The notes under the pieces: generated by a model
The model's input: only the letters and a program-made list of their open reading frames with translations
Databases searched by the model: none
Told to the model about the DNA's origin: nothing
Translations under genes and position numbers: made by a program
Assembly (NCBI GenBank): GCA_950295325.1
Contig: OX485806.1
Location: 45,751,169-45,815,168, forward strand
Length of the DNA stretch: 64,000 nucleotides
Source: Polytrichum commune
Lineage: Eukaryota; Streptophyta; Polytrichopsida; Polytrichales; Polytrichaceae
Reading direction: 5' to 3'
Shown: positions 43,884 through 53,642 of the stretch, one piece after another
Layout: every line of letters starts with the position of its first letter
How positions within the stretch are numbered: the stretch's first letter is position 1

Positions 43884-45789
43884 GCATGCATTTGGTGGTT
43901 GGTGGTTGGTGGTTGGTATTTGGATTGTTTCCGTGGATTCGTTCCCAACGTAGAAAAACCTCTCTACAACAGCCTCACTTGCTCTGCCTTTGAGGTAATT
44001 GAATTGGAGGAAAAACCGGATGGAGATGAGAATCCAGCTCCTCCTACCAATGACAAAGAGGTTGCACCGGTGAAGGGCAAGGGCAAAGGCAAGAGGGTGG
44101 CCTCCAGTCAAGTGTACACCTGTTCTTTCACCAAGGTTTCCGTTCAACGCACCCCAGTTCCTGCTACCACGGTTGTCAAAATTCCAACGGCAACTCCTTC
44201 TGCCCCTTCTCGAGACCATGTTCCTGCTCCTTCCCATAGCGGTGTCACCATTCCCTCCGTGCCGCGCAAGAGGAAGGCCGTCGCTTCGGATACCTCCGCA
44301 ACTTCTTCGGAGAAGTCGTCTTCTCTCTCTTTGATTGAGAATGTTGACATGGGGGAGCTCATCGAGGATCTCATGCAGTCCAAGGTTCCCCCCCCCCGGC
44401 TTATCGCCGCATCCAAGAATTTCTTACTAAGGTTTGTGCGTCATTATCTTGTTTTCCCCTTCATTGTATATAATTGAACACTTGTTTTTTTAATTTTTTT
44501 TGGTTTTTTTCTTTGCAGGTTGGAACGGGCCGTACTCGTCCAAATACAAAGCCTAAGGTTCACACAGGGCTTGATCTGCTCTTCGCAGATGTGCCCGAAA
44601 ACCTTCGAGTGCCGAGCATCTCGTCATCAAAGGCCAATGTTCCTTAGTGGAACAAGCGTTCTTCAACTTAGTTTGAGGTTCTGTTTGCCTTCGCAAGCGC
44701 CAACCTCCATGACGACTGTGTTCTTGTTTTTGCATACGCCGTTGATCCGGAAGTGTCTAGATCAATTTACAACTGGGCACATACCGAGAACTTTTACGTT
44801 GCCGAAGACTAGTTTGGCATGAATAACCTCGATCTCCAATCGCCCACTAATCCTTTCGAGTTGGTAATTCCTTTGTAGCCTCATCATTTTTTGTTCTTAT
44901 ATATTTTTTAATTATATTTTCGTATTCTTAATTCTACCCTTCACATTTCTTGCAGACTTGCAAGTTCTTCATCAAGGTGCTCGTGCGTAATGAATATGTT
45001 TTGAATGTCCGGACCTCAAACTTCGAAGACATGGGTTACAATCTCAAGAGAGATGGTTGGCTCAATAGCTTCGCCAATGCGAAGACCCAGTCGATGAGGG
45101 AAGACAGGGTGCCTTAGAGAGGTGCTTGTGAAAAACACCCCGAGTTCTTCTCCATCATTTTCTCCGCCCTTACGGACAAGGACGATATTATCATGGATTA
45201 ACAATGTGACGTTGGTTGGTTTTTCATCTCATTGTCTTTGTTTTTTAATATTTTTTTTTCTTTTATACTTATTCCATTTTCCATTCATTTTTTTATGCTC
45301 ACCTTCTCGCATTTCTTTCTTCCAAGAGGTTCCGTCATTGCATGTCAATCCATTCAACGCCATATTGTGGCGTTTGAGTCGGATATCAACATCTTCAAGT
45401 CCATCCTCCTCCCCATGCGTGAGTCTGAGCAAGAACACACTTCTCAGCATGTTGCCCCACAACGAGGATCGGTTTCTGCTCCTCCTCCCCGGAAAATGGC
45501 AAAACGCAAATTTGATTTGCTGTGTGCGTAAGTTCATTCTTGGCTTCTAACTTGCTTGCTTGCATTTCTGTCTTCTCGGATTGGAATTTTCGGTTTGTGC
45601 TCATTTTTTGTTTCCTCGTTCTATATGTGCAGAGTTCAAAATGAGAGTCCGATTCGTGTCTTTAAAGCGGACACATTTGCAACCCCTTCAACGACGTTCG
45701 AGCTCCCTTCGTATGCTGCTGACCTTGCCCATCTTTTGGCGGAAACACCGTCCCCACCTCCTAGTCGCACTCGTTTTTCAACAAAGTAG
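43884..45789 (+). pseudogene. Putative beta-class amino-methyltransferase domain (exons 8-12)
   Basis: Exon 43,884-44,431 is a low-complexity, charged linker (KGKGKGKRVASSQ, many Ser/Pro). Exon 44,519-44,863 has GLDLLFADVPENLRVP, at the place of a motif IV (DPPY-type) with DVPE instead, then HDDCVLVFAYAVDPEVSRSI. Exon 44,956-45,205 has CKFFIKVLVRNEYVLNVR and, after a stop, RGACEKHPEFFSIIFSAL then DKDDIIMD. Exon 45,329-45,526 has SIQRHIVAFESDINIF. The E-K-P-x-x-L/F, D-x-V/I-x-D and R-H-I-V-A-F-E-x-D blocks correspond to motifs X, I and II of beta-class enzymes, which follow motif IV in that class. Stops sit in nearly every exon. Substrate (adenine N6, cytosine N4 or other) cannot be told. The last exon (45,633-45,789) ends at TAG. 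Confidence 0.5.
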
Positions 45790-45832
45790 TATTGGATTTC
45801 CTAGACATAAAGGCCGAGCAGGGCGAGGATAG

Positions 45833-47580
45833 TGATAGACATGGTAGTCCAAGTTGTTGACAACGTCTCATGCGTTTGGAACCTCCATCTCATGTGTATT
45901 GTTTATGTTTAAGTTTTTTATAAGTTCATTTGTTGAATTTCCATGTACCTTTTGCAAACCCCATTCAACTTCTTCTTCATCATATGTTGATGTTTGATTT
46001 CAATTGCTGACGTCAACCTTAATTTAATATGAAACCATTTGAAACCTAGACTATAAGATCTTTGATAACAAATACATTTTTCCACGCCTTTAGGTTCCGT
46101 TTGTTCCTCGAACTAGGTTGGGTTATTATCTCCACGGGAATGGGGTGTCTTTCCAACAAATTGAATTCAAACTATCTATAAATTCCACGGAAATAAGCAC
46201 TGTTTGTCCTAAAATTACCCAACAAAGTCAAAATTTTCCGCTCTCCAATCTCCGTTCTCCGCTCTCCGCTCACACTACTAAGTTTCCCGCAAGATTGTTT
46301 TCAAGATATCATTGTCCACATTATACATATTTTGCTCCACATACATGAGTAATATGCAAAGATTAAACCTCAAACTAAGAAAATTCTTTGAAACAATCAT
46401 GAGCATGATCCTCAAGAGTCAAAGTGAAATGCATAAATTAATCGTAATAGCCAGGAGGAAATAAGGGGGAAATTGAATGATATTGGAGTTTGTAAATGAA
46501 CCATTATTTATATTGGCAGTATGGGATCAATTTACTTGAAAAATTCAATCAGAATAAATAAAGTGTTGAACATGGACATAACATGAGAAAAACAACGCAC
46601 AAAAAAAAATAACCCAAAAAGTATTTGATTTTTTTAAATATATAAATTGAATCAATGTCATTAATAACATAATAAATATTATTGGCATTTGTGGGTAGTC
46701 AAACACAACAACCCACAAACGCCAATTAAACAATACATGACAAAATTGTGGTGTGGGAAGATATAGAAAACCACTATAGTAGATTTTATATAAAAAATAG
46801 AGGCACATTTCCACCCCAATTGTAATCCTAACCTTTGAATTTGATGTTTAAATGCATGTTGGGGCATGGTTTGATCAACCAACCCACTATGTTATGGCCT
46901 TCTATATTATGTTCTTTGATCCAAATAATATGGCATAGATTGTAGATCATTAAAATTACACAAAATGATAGGTTTTCAAAATAACTTAAAGTAGGTACTT
47001 TAGTCAATACAATAGAAAAAGACATAGAAAGTATTTGATACTTATATGTAAGAATATGCATCAAACATCAAACATGAACGTGATAAAATGTGGGTTGTGT
47101 AGTATTTAGATTTTAGCATCACATATGTGAGATAAAAACATCATGAAAGTGTAGAAGAAAACAGAAATGAATGTGTTTTACAAAATAATGTGAAAATATG
47201 TGAAACATAAAGGAGTATAGAGATTTTTGAATTGGACCAAAAAAATAAGGATGAAGACGTAGACCTTGATGCAAATGTAGTCAATGTTATTGCAAAAGAA
47301 TTCCATGTGCAAAACAAAGAAGAAAAATAAAGCGACAACAACACTAATGACAAACACAAAGCATGTGAAGGTGGAGGCAACTTCCAAAGTGTAAGTGCAC
47401 ACTTTAAATTTATTTTATTTATAAAAAATCATACTATTACAAAAATCAGGAGCAATTTAATAACAAATTGTAGATCCTCAACTAATATCCATTCCTAATA
47501 ATTTGAAAACAAAATCATTTAATCTTGATATCTAAACCAATATCATAGGAACATGGAATAAATATTAAGCAAAAAATATA
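45833..47580. other. Unassigned AT-rich intergenic sequence
   Basis: Nothing is recognisable beyond possible 3' untranslated sequence of the upstream pseudogene at its left edge and a short CTCTCCAATCTCCGTTCTCCG repeat near 46,240. Open frames of 60-90 residues (46,118-46,348 +, 46,545-46,814 -, 47,141-47,380 -) are low in complexity and unsupported. Confidence 0.35.
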
Positions 47581-47589
47581 TATGTGACA

Positions 47590-48410
47590 ACAAAGTGGGC
47601 TAATGGCAATGTTGCCAATACGCGAGAAATGTAAACACGATATGTTTAGATATGTCTAAGGTATTGGCGGTGCCACCAATACCCATGAGCAAAAAAATGA
47701 AAATGAATCTAAATAGGTTTTAGGGTATTGGCAGTATCCTCAATATCTAATACGGGAGAAATGGAAATGAGGTTATGTAGGTATGAGGACATTGGTAGTG
47801 CCGCCAAGACCCATGAGCGGAAAAATGAACATAGGGTTAGGTACGTTTGAGGATACTGGTAGTGCCCTCAATCTCTAGGAGGAAAAAAATGGAAATGAGG
47901 TTAGGTAGGTATGAGGGAATTGGTAGTGCCACCAATACCCATGAATAGAATAATAAAAATGGGATTAGGTATGTCTAGGAATATTGGCAATGCCACCAAT
48001 ATCTATGAGCAAAAAAATTGAAATGGATTTGGACAAGCTTGGGGGTATTGGTAGTGCCACCAATATTCAAGGATAAATGAAAATGAAGTTATATAGGTTT
48101 AGGAATATTGGCATGCCACCAATATCCAAAAGACGGAAAATAGGAATGGGGTAATGCATGTCTGGGGATACTGGTAGTGCCCTCAATAATCCAGATGGGG
48201 AAAATAAAAATGGAGTTAGCTAGGTATGAGGATATTGTCAATGTTGCCATACATATGAGCGGAAAAATAAAAACGGAATTATTTAACTCCATGTTATTGA
48301 CGGTGTTGTCAAAACATGTGAGTGAATAATGAAAATGGACTTAGGTAAGTATGGCGATATTAGTGGTGATGTCAAAATTTGTGAGTGAAAAATGAAAATG
48401 GTTTATAGAA
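47590..48410 (+). repeat. Tandem array of ~64-bp units with hairpin core
   Basis: Thirteen or so units begin at about 47,596, 47,661, 47,723, 47,789, 47,854, 47,916, 47,980, 48,044, 48,103, 48,167, 48,230, 48,291 and 48,356. Each carries TATTGG-YRGTGCC-RCCAATA, an imperfect inverted repeat, followed by CCATGAGCGAAAAAATGAAAATGG and a GGTTAGGTAGGTATGAGG segment. Units diverge toward the right end. A stray copy of the core lies near 48,650. Confidence 0.9.
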
Positions 48411-48846
48411 AAATTCATCATAAGTAGAGACCTATTCATCCAATATTTGTATAAGAAATAGGAAGCCCTAAGTTTAGATTTTTAATCTTTGGACTATAAA
48501 AAATTGAAAGGATGAGAGGTTGAAGAAGAAAAGAAAAAAAATTGACCCAAAGAGAGATAATAGTAGAAAAGCATTCCCATGTTGTGGAAGTTATGATAAT
48601 TTAGTATTCAAATTAAACAATTCTATGAGTTTGTTAATATGTATATAAGGGTATTAGTGGTGTTGCCAATACCTTAGAAATTCAATGCTTTGAGTTGTAA
48701 GAAGGTTTATTTTCCTTGAAAAGTCAAACTTGTTGGAAAATTTGTAATACAAAGTTATTATCGGTACCACAATGCCAAAACTTTAACTGTCAATAAATTT
48801 TGAAGACCGTACATTAATATTTACAATACAAATACACTACTTGTTT
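48411..48846. other. Unassigned AT-rich spacer
   Basis: No gene is seen. The stray core of the 64-bp repeat at about 48,650 suggests the array once extended further. Confidence 0.4.
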
Positions 48847-50847
48847 GATCCCTTAGAGTGGTCCACCACTCCGCGGGATCACTTTTAGTTAGAATGATAG
48901 CATTATAAATTAGAATTGATAGGGAATTTAGAGAAAATTTGTTCAATTAGTAATTAGCCGAGAAGAATGAAGGTGAAGTACTGAGGACTTTGGGCCTTCA
49001 ACCGGAAGTAACAAAATTCTAGTGAAGGGTAAGGTTGGTTAAAATGAAAACTAAGTAGTGCTAGAAAAATAACGAAGTAGAAAAAATATGCTAGCTAGTA
49101 AAAACTACTAGCTAAGCAAATGTTAGTAGATGCTAGCTAAACAAATGTTAATAGATGTTAGTTAAAAAAATATTAGTTTATTTATTAATAAGGGTCACAC
49201 AAGACTATTGGAGGTGTTTGGCGTAAGAAGACGAAATCGGCTTGAAGACTTTTGAAGAAAAAATAGAAAGAGAGCAAGGGGGTTATTTGCCCACTTGCCC
49301 CCTTGCCAACTCGATTGCAAAAAATTAGATATGTTCTAAGGTTCCCCGTCGGAGCCACCTCGGCGAGAGGGTGGCAACCTCAACCAACAAAAAACCCCGA
49401 GCCGAAATTTCGGGAAATGGTTCAAAGAATGGAGCCGATGGCAGAGGGGTCCAACCCTTTTTGAGAGGGTTTAAAAACCCCTCCTTCCACTTTATAGTAA
49501 CTCTCTTTTCTTCTAATGCTTGGGCGAAGCCCTGCTTCAATGTAGTTAGGAAAAATCCTTTAGCATGTATTCTCAATGGCCTAAGAGAAAGGCTTGAGAA
49601 ACTTCTCTACTCTCTCTCCTATTTAGGATGTGTGTTTATTAACACTCCAAAAAAAAATTCTTTTCTTTTGTAGAAGTAGGTTGGATTGTAGAATTTCGAG
49701 TGGAGGCATTGTAGACCTCAGCTGCCAATACCCTGAAGGCTTAGTTCAAGAGCTAGAAAGAAATACTTAGTATTTTTCTCTTAGAGACATTTCCTATAGC
49801 TATCTATAGCCATTTCCCATTTGTGATTTGGTTAAAGTGACAATTAGTTATGGATTTTCAAAGATGGAGTAGAAAAATTGGGTGGTCCTATGGGTAGCGG
49901 CTGCTGGATTAGACCTGCTAGCACCATAAAAATTTTAATTCTATCAAGTTATATTTTTCCCAAGTAGAATTTTTGTCTAGCTTTCCAAAATTACTTAGAA
50001 CGTTTGATTTGAACATGATTTGAATTAGATATGAATTGTTGAAGACATGATACATAGTTTGAAAATTCCTAGTTGATTGCTGCATTACAGACGGTCTGCT
50101 GGGTTCACTTTGCCTCAACTTTGTAATTACATATTATTCAAAAAAAAATTAATATCTCTCCATGGCTATATAGAATGTTTGATTTGAATAAGATTTGAGT
50201 AAAAAATACATAGTTTAAGACTTCCTGATTGACTGCTGTGTTACAAGGAGTTTGCTGAATTTGTATTGGCTTAGCCTGCTAATGGCATAATTTTTTTTAT
50301 TATAATTTGTTAATAGTTTTCCAATGGTATAAGGAAAGTCTAGATCCAAGTAGTAATGAATTCACTATGAATTTTTGAAGTTAGAATATAGATAGGTGGG
50401 TTGGAAGGATCGATTGAATCGACCTCGCACTTCCAACCCTCATAACTTTTGCATTTCGTATCCGATTAAAGTTATTTTTAGATCGTTGGAAAGATAATTA
50501 CGTGCACTACGTAAATGTATTATGTTTAGGCCTAAATTACAGTGCAAAAGAAATACTTCATATTTTAATTGTTAACTAAGGTGCGCATTACCATCAAACT
50601 AGTTACAAAGGAGGAGGCAAGGTCGACACCTGGGAAGTGGAGCAATGAAGGAGGTAGCGGCTTGGCCTACATCAAGCCCAATAAACCAAGGAGAATTAAG
50701 GTAAATTAACTAACCCTAGCGTTCTATTTAAGGTTGGAGGGAGCGCGACTAAGGTATGTATCTCTAACCCACTCACCTATCTCGTAAGGTCAAGTGGCTT
50801 GATCACTTGACCGCCAAGGAAATACCCAATTCCATTGTTTTCGGGCC
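48847..50847 (+). mobile_element. LTR-A copy 3, truncated
   Basis: This is a diverged copy in the same orientation as the 26-kb LTR. It begins near TGTTTGATCCC and carries the family hairpin in extended form, GATCCC-TTA-GAGTGGT-CC-ACCACTC-CGC-GGGATC (48,848-48,881). It can be followed through the CTAGCTAGTA region, the GCGAGAGGGTGGCAACC block and the TGCTGGGTTCACTT block to TTGTTTTCGGGCCCC at about 50,847, where it stops about 870 bp short of a full LTR. It has an insertion of ~60 bp near 48,980-49,040 relative to the 26-kb copy. It abuts the methyltransferase-bearing element. Confidence 0.85.
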
Positions 50848-50879
50848 CCAATTCCATTGCAAAGTCACATATAAACAAC

Positions 50880-51166
50880 ACACCTCGACAACAGTAGGAA
50901 GAAAGTCAAACATTTGCAAGAGCTCTAATATTTCTTCAAATGCACACAATGAGTCAAGCTATCTTTCACTTTACCACGGGAGAATCCAAGAATATAAGAA
51001 ATAGGAGAAAAACTCAAAATTTATTGCAAAACATGCAATCTTCACCTCACACAAGCTCTCTCCACACATTCACTCACAATACTTGACTTGGCAAGAATGC
51101 CAAACCAAGGAAGAGGCTCTTCATTTAAGAGCCTTGCTCTCCACATATAAGATTCATCCATCCAAA
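50880..51166 (-). mobile_element. Probable 3' LTR piece of element M
   Basis: This is a direct repeat of 59,050-59,341. Shared words include GCAAGAGCTCTAAT, ACAATGAGTCAAGCTATCT, TTATTGCAAAACATGCAATC and AAGATTCATCCATCCAAA. Its right edge meets integrase sequence directly, with no 3' untranslated region in between, so a deletion has joined integrase to the LTR. Its left edge is cut at the junction with LTR-A copy 3. Confidence 0.6.
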
Positions 51167-51763
51167 GGCAATCCAAGGCAACATAAGGTCCCAATTCCGG
51201 TGGCTCCCTTGAAGTAATTCAAACTTCCTCAAACCACATTTGGTTGTCTGAACAACCCGTTTAGCCAAGCCATCCGCCTCTGGATGATCCCGAGAGGTGG
51301 TGCGGTGATCTATGAGCGTCTTAGTGCACAACTCCTCAAAAGCGCCGAGGAATTTCCTCCTTTGGTCCGTCAATACCTCAACCGGTGCTCCAAAATGTGC
51401 CAACACACGATCCAAAAAGGCGGCCGCGGCCAACTCTGCAAAGTTTTGGGGTAAAACAATAAATTCAATCCACTTGCTAAAATGCTCTACCATCACCAAC
51501 ACGTACTTTGCTCCACGTGGCGTGACAACCAAAGGTCCCGCAAAGTCCAGCGACCAACGGTAGCCCAATCCCATGATAGGTAAGGGTTGTAACTGAGGTG
51601 ACAAGGTGTTAAAACTAGACATGACTCGGTTACAAACTTCACACCTTTTGACACAAGCAACCATCTGCTGATACATGCCAGTCCACCAATATTGACCACA
51701 CAACATTGAATGTGTCTTGCATATGCCAAAATGGCCAAGGTCCTCGTGTACTTGTTGGACCAA
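51125..51763 (-). pseudogene. Element M integrase, C-terminally truncated
   Basis: The frame has an HHCC module (VHEDLGHFGICKTHSML, then CVKRCEVCNRV) and the catalytic core. The core keeps Asp in WSLDFAGPLVV, Asp in EVLTDQRRKF, and the acidic residue in the last block (HPEADGLAKRVVQTTK, where the expected Glu position reads Lys). The third catalytic position is therefore doubtful. After LPWIAFG the frame passes into LTR sequence, so the C-terminal GPF/Y part is missing. No chromodomain is present, unlike in gypsy E and gypsy B. Confidence 0.85.
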
Positions 51764-51991
51764 GGAGGCCCTCTGATTTGGTCTAGGGACAATACGCCTT
51801 GTCCCATCCTACCACAATCAATATAACAAACCGTTCTTTCAACATGACTTTGTTATTTGATGTCCAATCCTATCCCTTTCCATTGCCGAGGTAGACGAAG
51901 GAAATGTTCACTGCTGGAGCTTATGCAATACGAGAAGATCCTCCCATATATCCGCAATAGCTTGAGGTCGATCAGTCTCATCATCCGAACC

Positions 51992-52500
51992 CTATATCAG
52001 AACCTCAACAGCCATACCAGAAAATAAAGTGAGGTAAGCAACCGCGTGCCAATCTGGAATCGTTACTCGATCACAATTTCCATGCCACCTGGTCCCAATT
52101 AAGTTCTCATCCAAAGGACTTGGATTGCATGAGAGTCCATCTACATCCAGGTTGGTAATCTCAGCATAATGCACCACCTCAAAGTCATACTCTTGGAGCA
52201 ACAAAGCCCATCTGGTGAGCTTGTCAGTAAGCTTATCTGACTCCATGAGCCACCGTAACATTTGATGATCAGTCACCAAAGTAAAGCGCTGACCATAAAG
52301 ATATGGCCAGAAATGGGCAATAGTCCACACCGCCGCCAATGCTTATCCCTCATAGGACAAATAATTGGCCTCCGCCGTGTTGTTGCTTTGCGACGCGTAA
52401 GCGACAACATACTCCCGGCCAAAGTCATCCTTCTAAGTTTTAATTGCTCCCAAATCCAATGAACTCCACTTCGTATGCAACTGGAAAGATTTGGTGACAT
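51992..52500 (-). pseudogene. Element M RNase H
   Basis: Readable blocks are AAVWTIAHFWPYLYGQ, LVTDHQMLRWLMESDKLT, RWALLLQEYDFEVVHYAE and NLDVDGLSCNPSP. The last corresponds to the post-RNase H 'DALSR' block. A frameshift or stop separates it from the preceding connection region, where the first catalytic Asp position reads Lys (HTKWSSLDLGA). Confidence 0.85.
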
Positions 52501-53339
52501 CTAGACGTCGTAGCACCAGAGCCGTATCCAATTTTTGCTTCAATGTCTCAAATGCCTGTTGCTGCTCACGACCCCAAGTCCACGGTTGGTCCTTGCTCGT
52601 GAGAATGGTAAGAGGCTTGGTGATCAAGCTAAATTTCTTGACGAATCGACGATAGTTTTTCGCCAAGTCCAAAAAAACACAAAATCTCGGCACATCGACC
52701 AGTGCCGGAATCTTTTGCAAGGCGTCCACCTTAGCTTGCTGCACTCCAAGACCTCATGGAATAATCATATGACCTAGATATGCTAGTCGGTTATGGAAAA
52801 ACTTGCACTTGCCGGTGGGAGCTGGTGATAACCGGATCTCAAGTCCAGGTGCTAAAGACCCGAGAAAATCCGATGGCATCGAACAACTCCTCCGGGGTTG
52901 GCATGGGATACCGATCCGACTTGGTCTTCCGATGAACTGGACGGTAATCCCCGTACATCCGCTTCTCCGTCCAATTGCCAAAGATATCATTCTTCGATAG
53001 CATAACCGTAGCACAAACATAATCCCCGTTGGAAAATTTGATTAGCCTTGCTGCAAAGAGCTCTCGGCAACGAGCCTGAACGCCAATCCTCTCGGAAACA
53101 CTGAGCATATAAGCTCTCCGCAAGATGGGATGGTCGTCCTCCAACTGAATGTGGATGGGTTTTCCTTTATAACCTTCGAGATCCTGAAGGCTTAAAGCAA
53201 AACACCTACAGTACGAGCGAATAAATGCTCGTACTTTCCTTGCCTCAGCACCAATGAGATGAGGGCCCAATTCCAATGGCCAATCATCAAACTTTGTGGT
53301 CTCCCTCTCCACTAGAGGAGAGCCACCTGATGTTAGCAC
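52433..53339 (-). pseudogene. Element M reverse transcriptase with palm deleted
   Basis: The N-terminal part (53,339-52,839) reads FALSLQDLEGYKGKPIHIQL, FAARLIKFSNGDYVCA and KRMYGDYRPVHRKTKSD, ending in FDAIGFSRVFS. In a shifted frame it runs to DLRSGYHQLP and then, at about 52,828, jumps to GKCKFFHNRLAYLGHMIIP. That jump removes the segment holding the catalytic Tyr-x-Asp-Asp motif, which I estimate at over 90 residues. The thumb (52,744-52,433) reads DALQKIPALVDVPRF, YRRFVKKFSLITKPL and WTWGREQQQAFETLK. Polymerase activity is impossible in this copy. Confidence 0.85.
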
Positions 53340-53354
53340 GGACTCTAACTGCTA

Positions 53355-53627
53355 CTAAGTGGAGGGGGCATTAACCATGCCTCCAACCTCCGTGCTAGCA
53401 ATAGAGTCCATCCCCTCTTCATTACCATCAATATGTGATGATGAAGCCACCACCGGAGGTGTAGAAGCCAAAGCAGTATAAACCCGTTGAGCTCGGAGTT
53501 CCTCCATCACCTGCTGTTTGAATCGAAAGATTCGTTCGGCTTCTTTAACCATGACCTCAATTCCTTCCTCCATGGATGTGGACCGTTGTGCCCCCTGACC
53601 AGAATCCTCCACCCCCAGAGACAACAA
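53355..53627 (-). pseudogene. Element M spacer between methyltransferase and RT
   Basis: This 90-residue frame directly follows the methyltransferase stop. It contains EGIEVMVKEAERIFRFKQQV, a probable amphipathic helix or coiled coil, followed by a Thr/Ser/Pro-rich tail. I know no family for it. It may be a processing linker in the original polyprotein. Confidence 0.5.
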
Positions 53628-53642
53628 CAGATCACCATGATG

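Larger units (their letters stand above)
36870..45789 (+). pseudogene. Multi-exon gene: ParB/Srx-like domain plus putative beta-class DNA methyltransferase, decayed and interrupted
   Basis: I read a chain of plus-strand exons with GT-AG borders: 36,870-36,986, 37,096-37,673, 37,742-37,937, 38,016-38,115, 39,832-40,050, 40,719-40,960, 41,037-41,139, about 43,884-44,431, 44,519-44,863, 44,956-45,205, about 45,329-45,526 and 45,633-45,789. The N-terminal part carries a ParB/sulfiredoxin-like GNHR box. The C-terminal part resembles N6-adenine/N4-cytosine methyltransferases of the beta class (motif IV before motif I). About seven in-frame stops and a truncated LTR-A between exons 7 and 8 make it a pseudogene here. 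It lacks an obvious first exon; the satellite array abuts its 5' side. That all exons belong to one gene is inference from order, strand and phase. Confidence 0.55.

Noticed and set aside
43857-44477. Independent host gene starting at 43,857
   Set aside because: The first codons of that frame are LTR-A terminal sequence; the frame is better explained as an exon of the interrupted ParB-methyltransferase gene.
47590-48410. CRISPR-like array of regular repeats
   Set aside because: Repeats and 'spacers' diverge alike, the context is a plant genome, and there are no cas genes.
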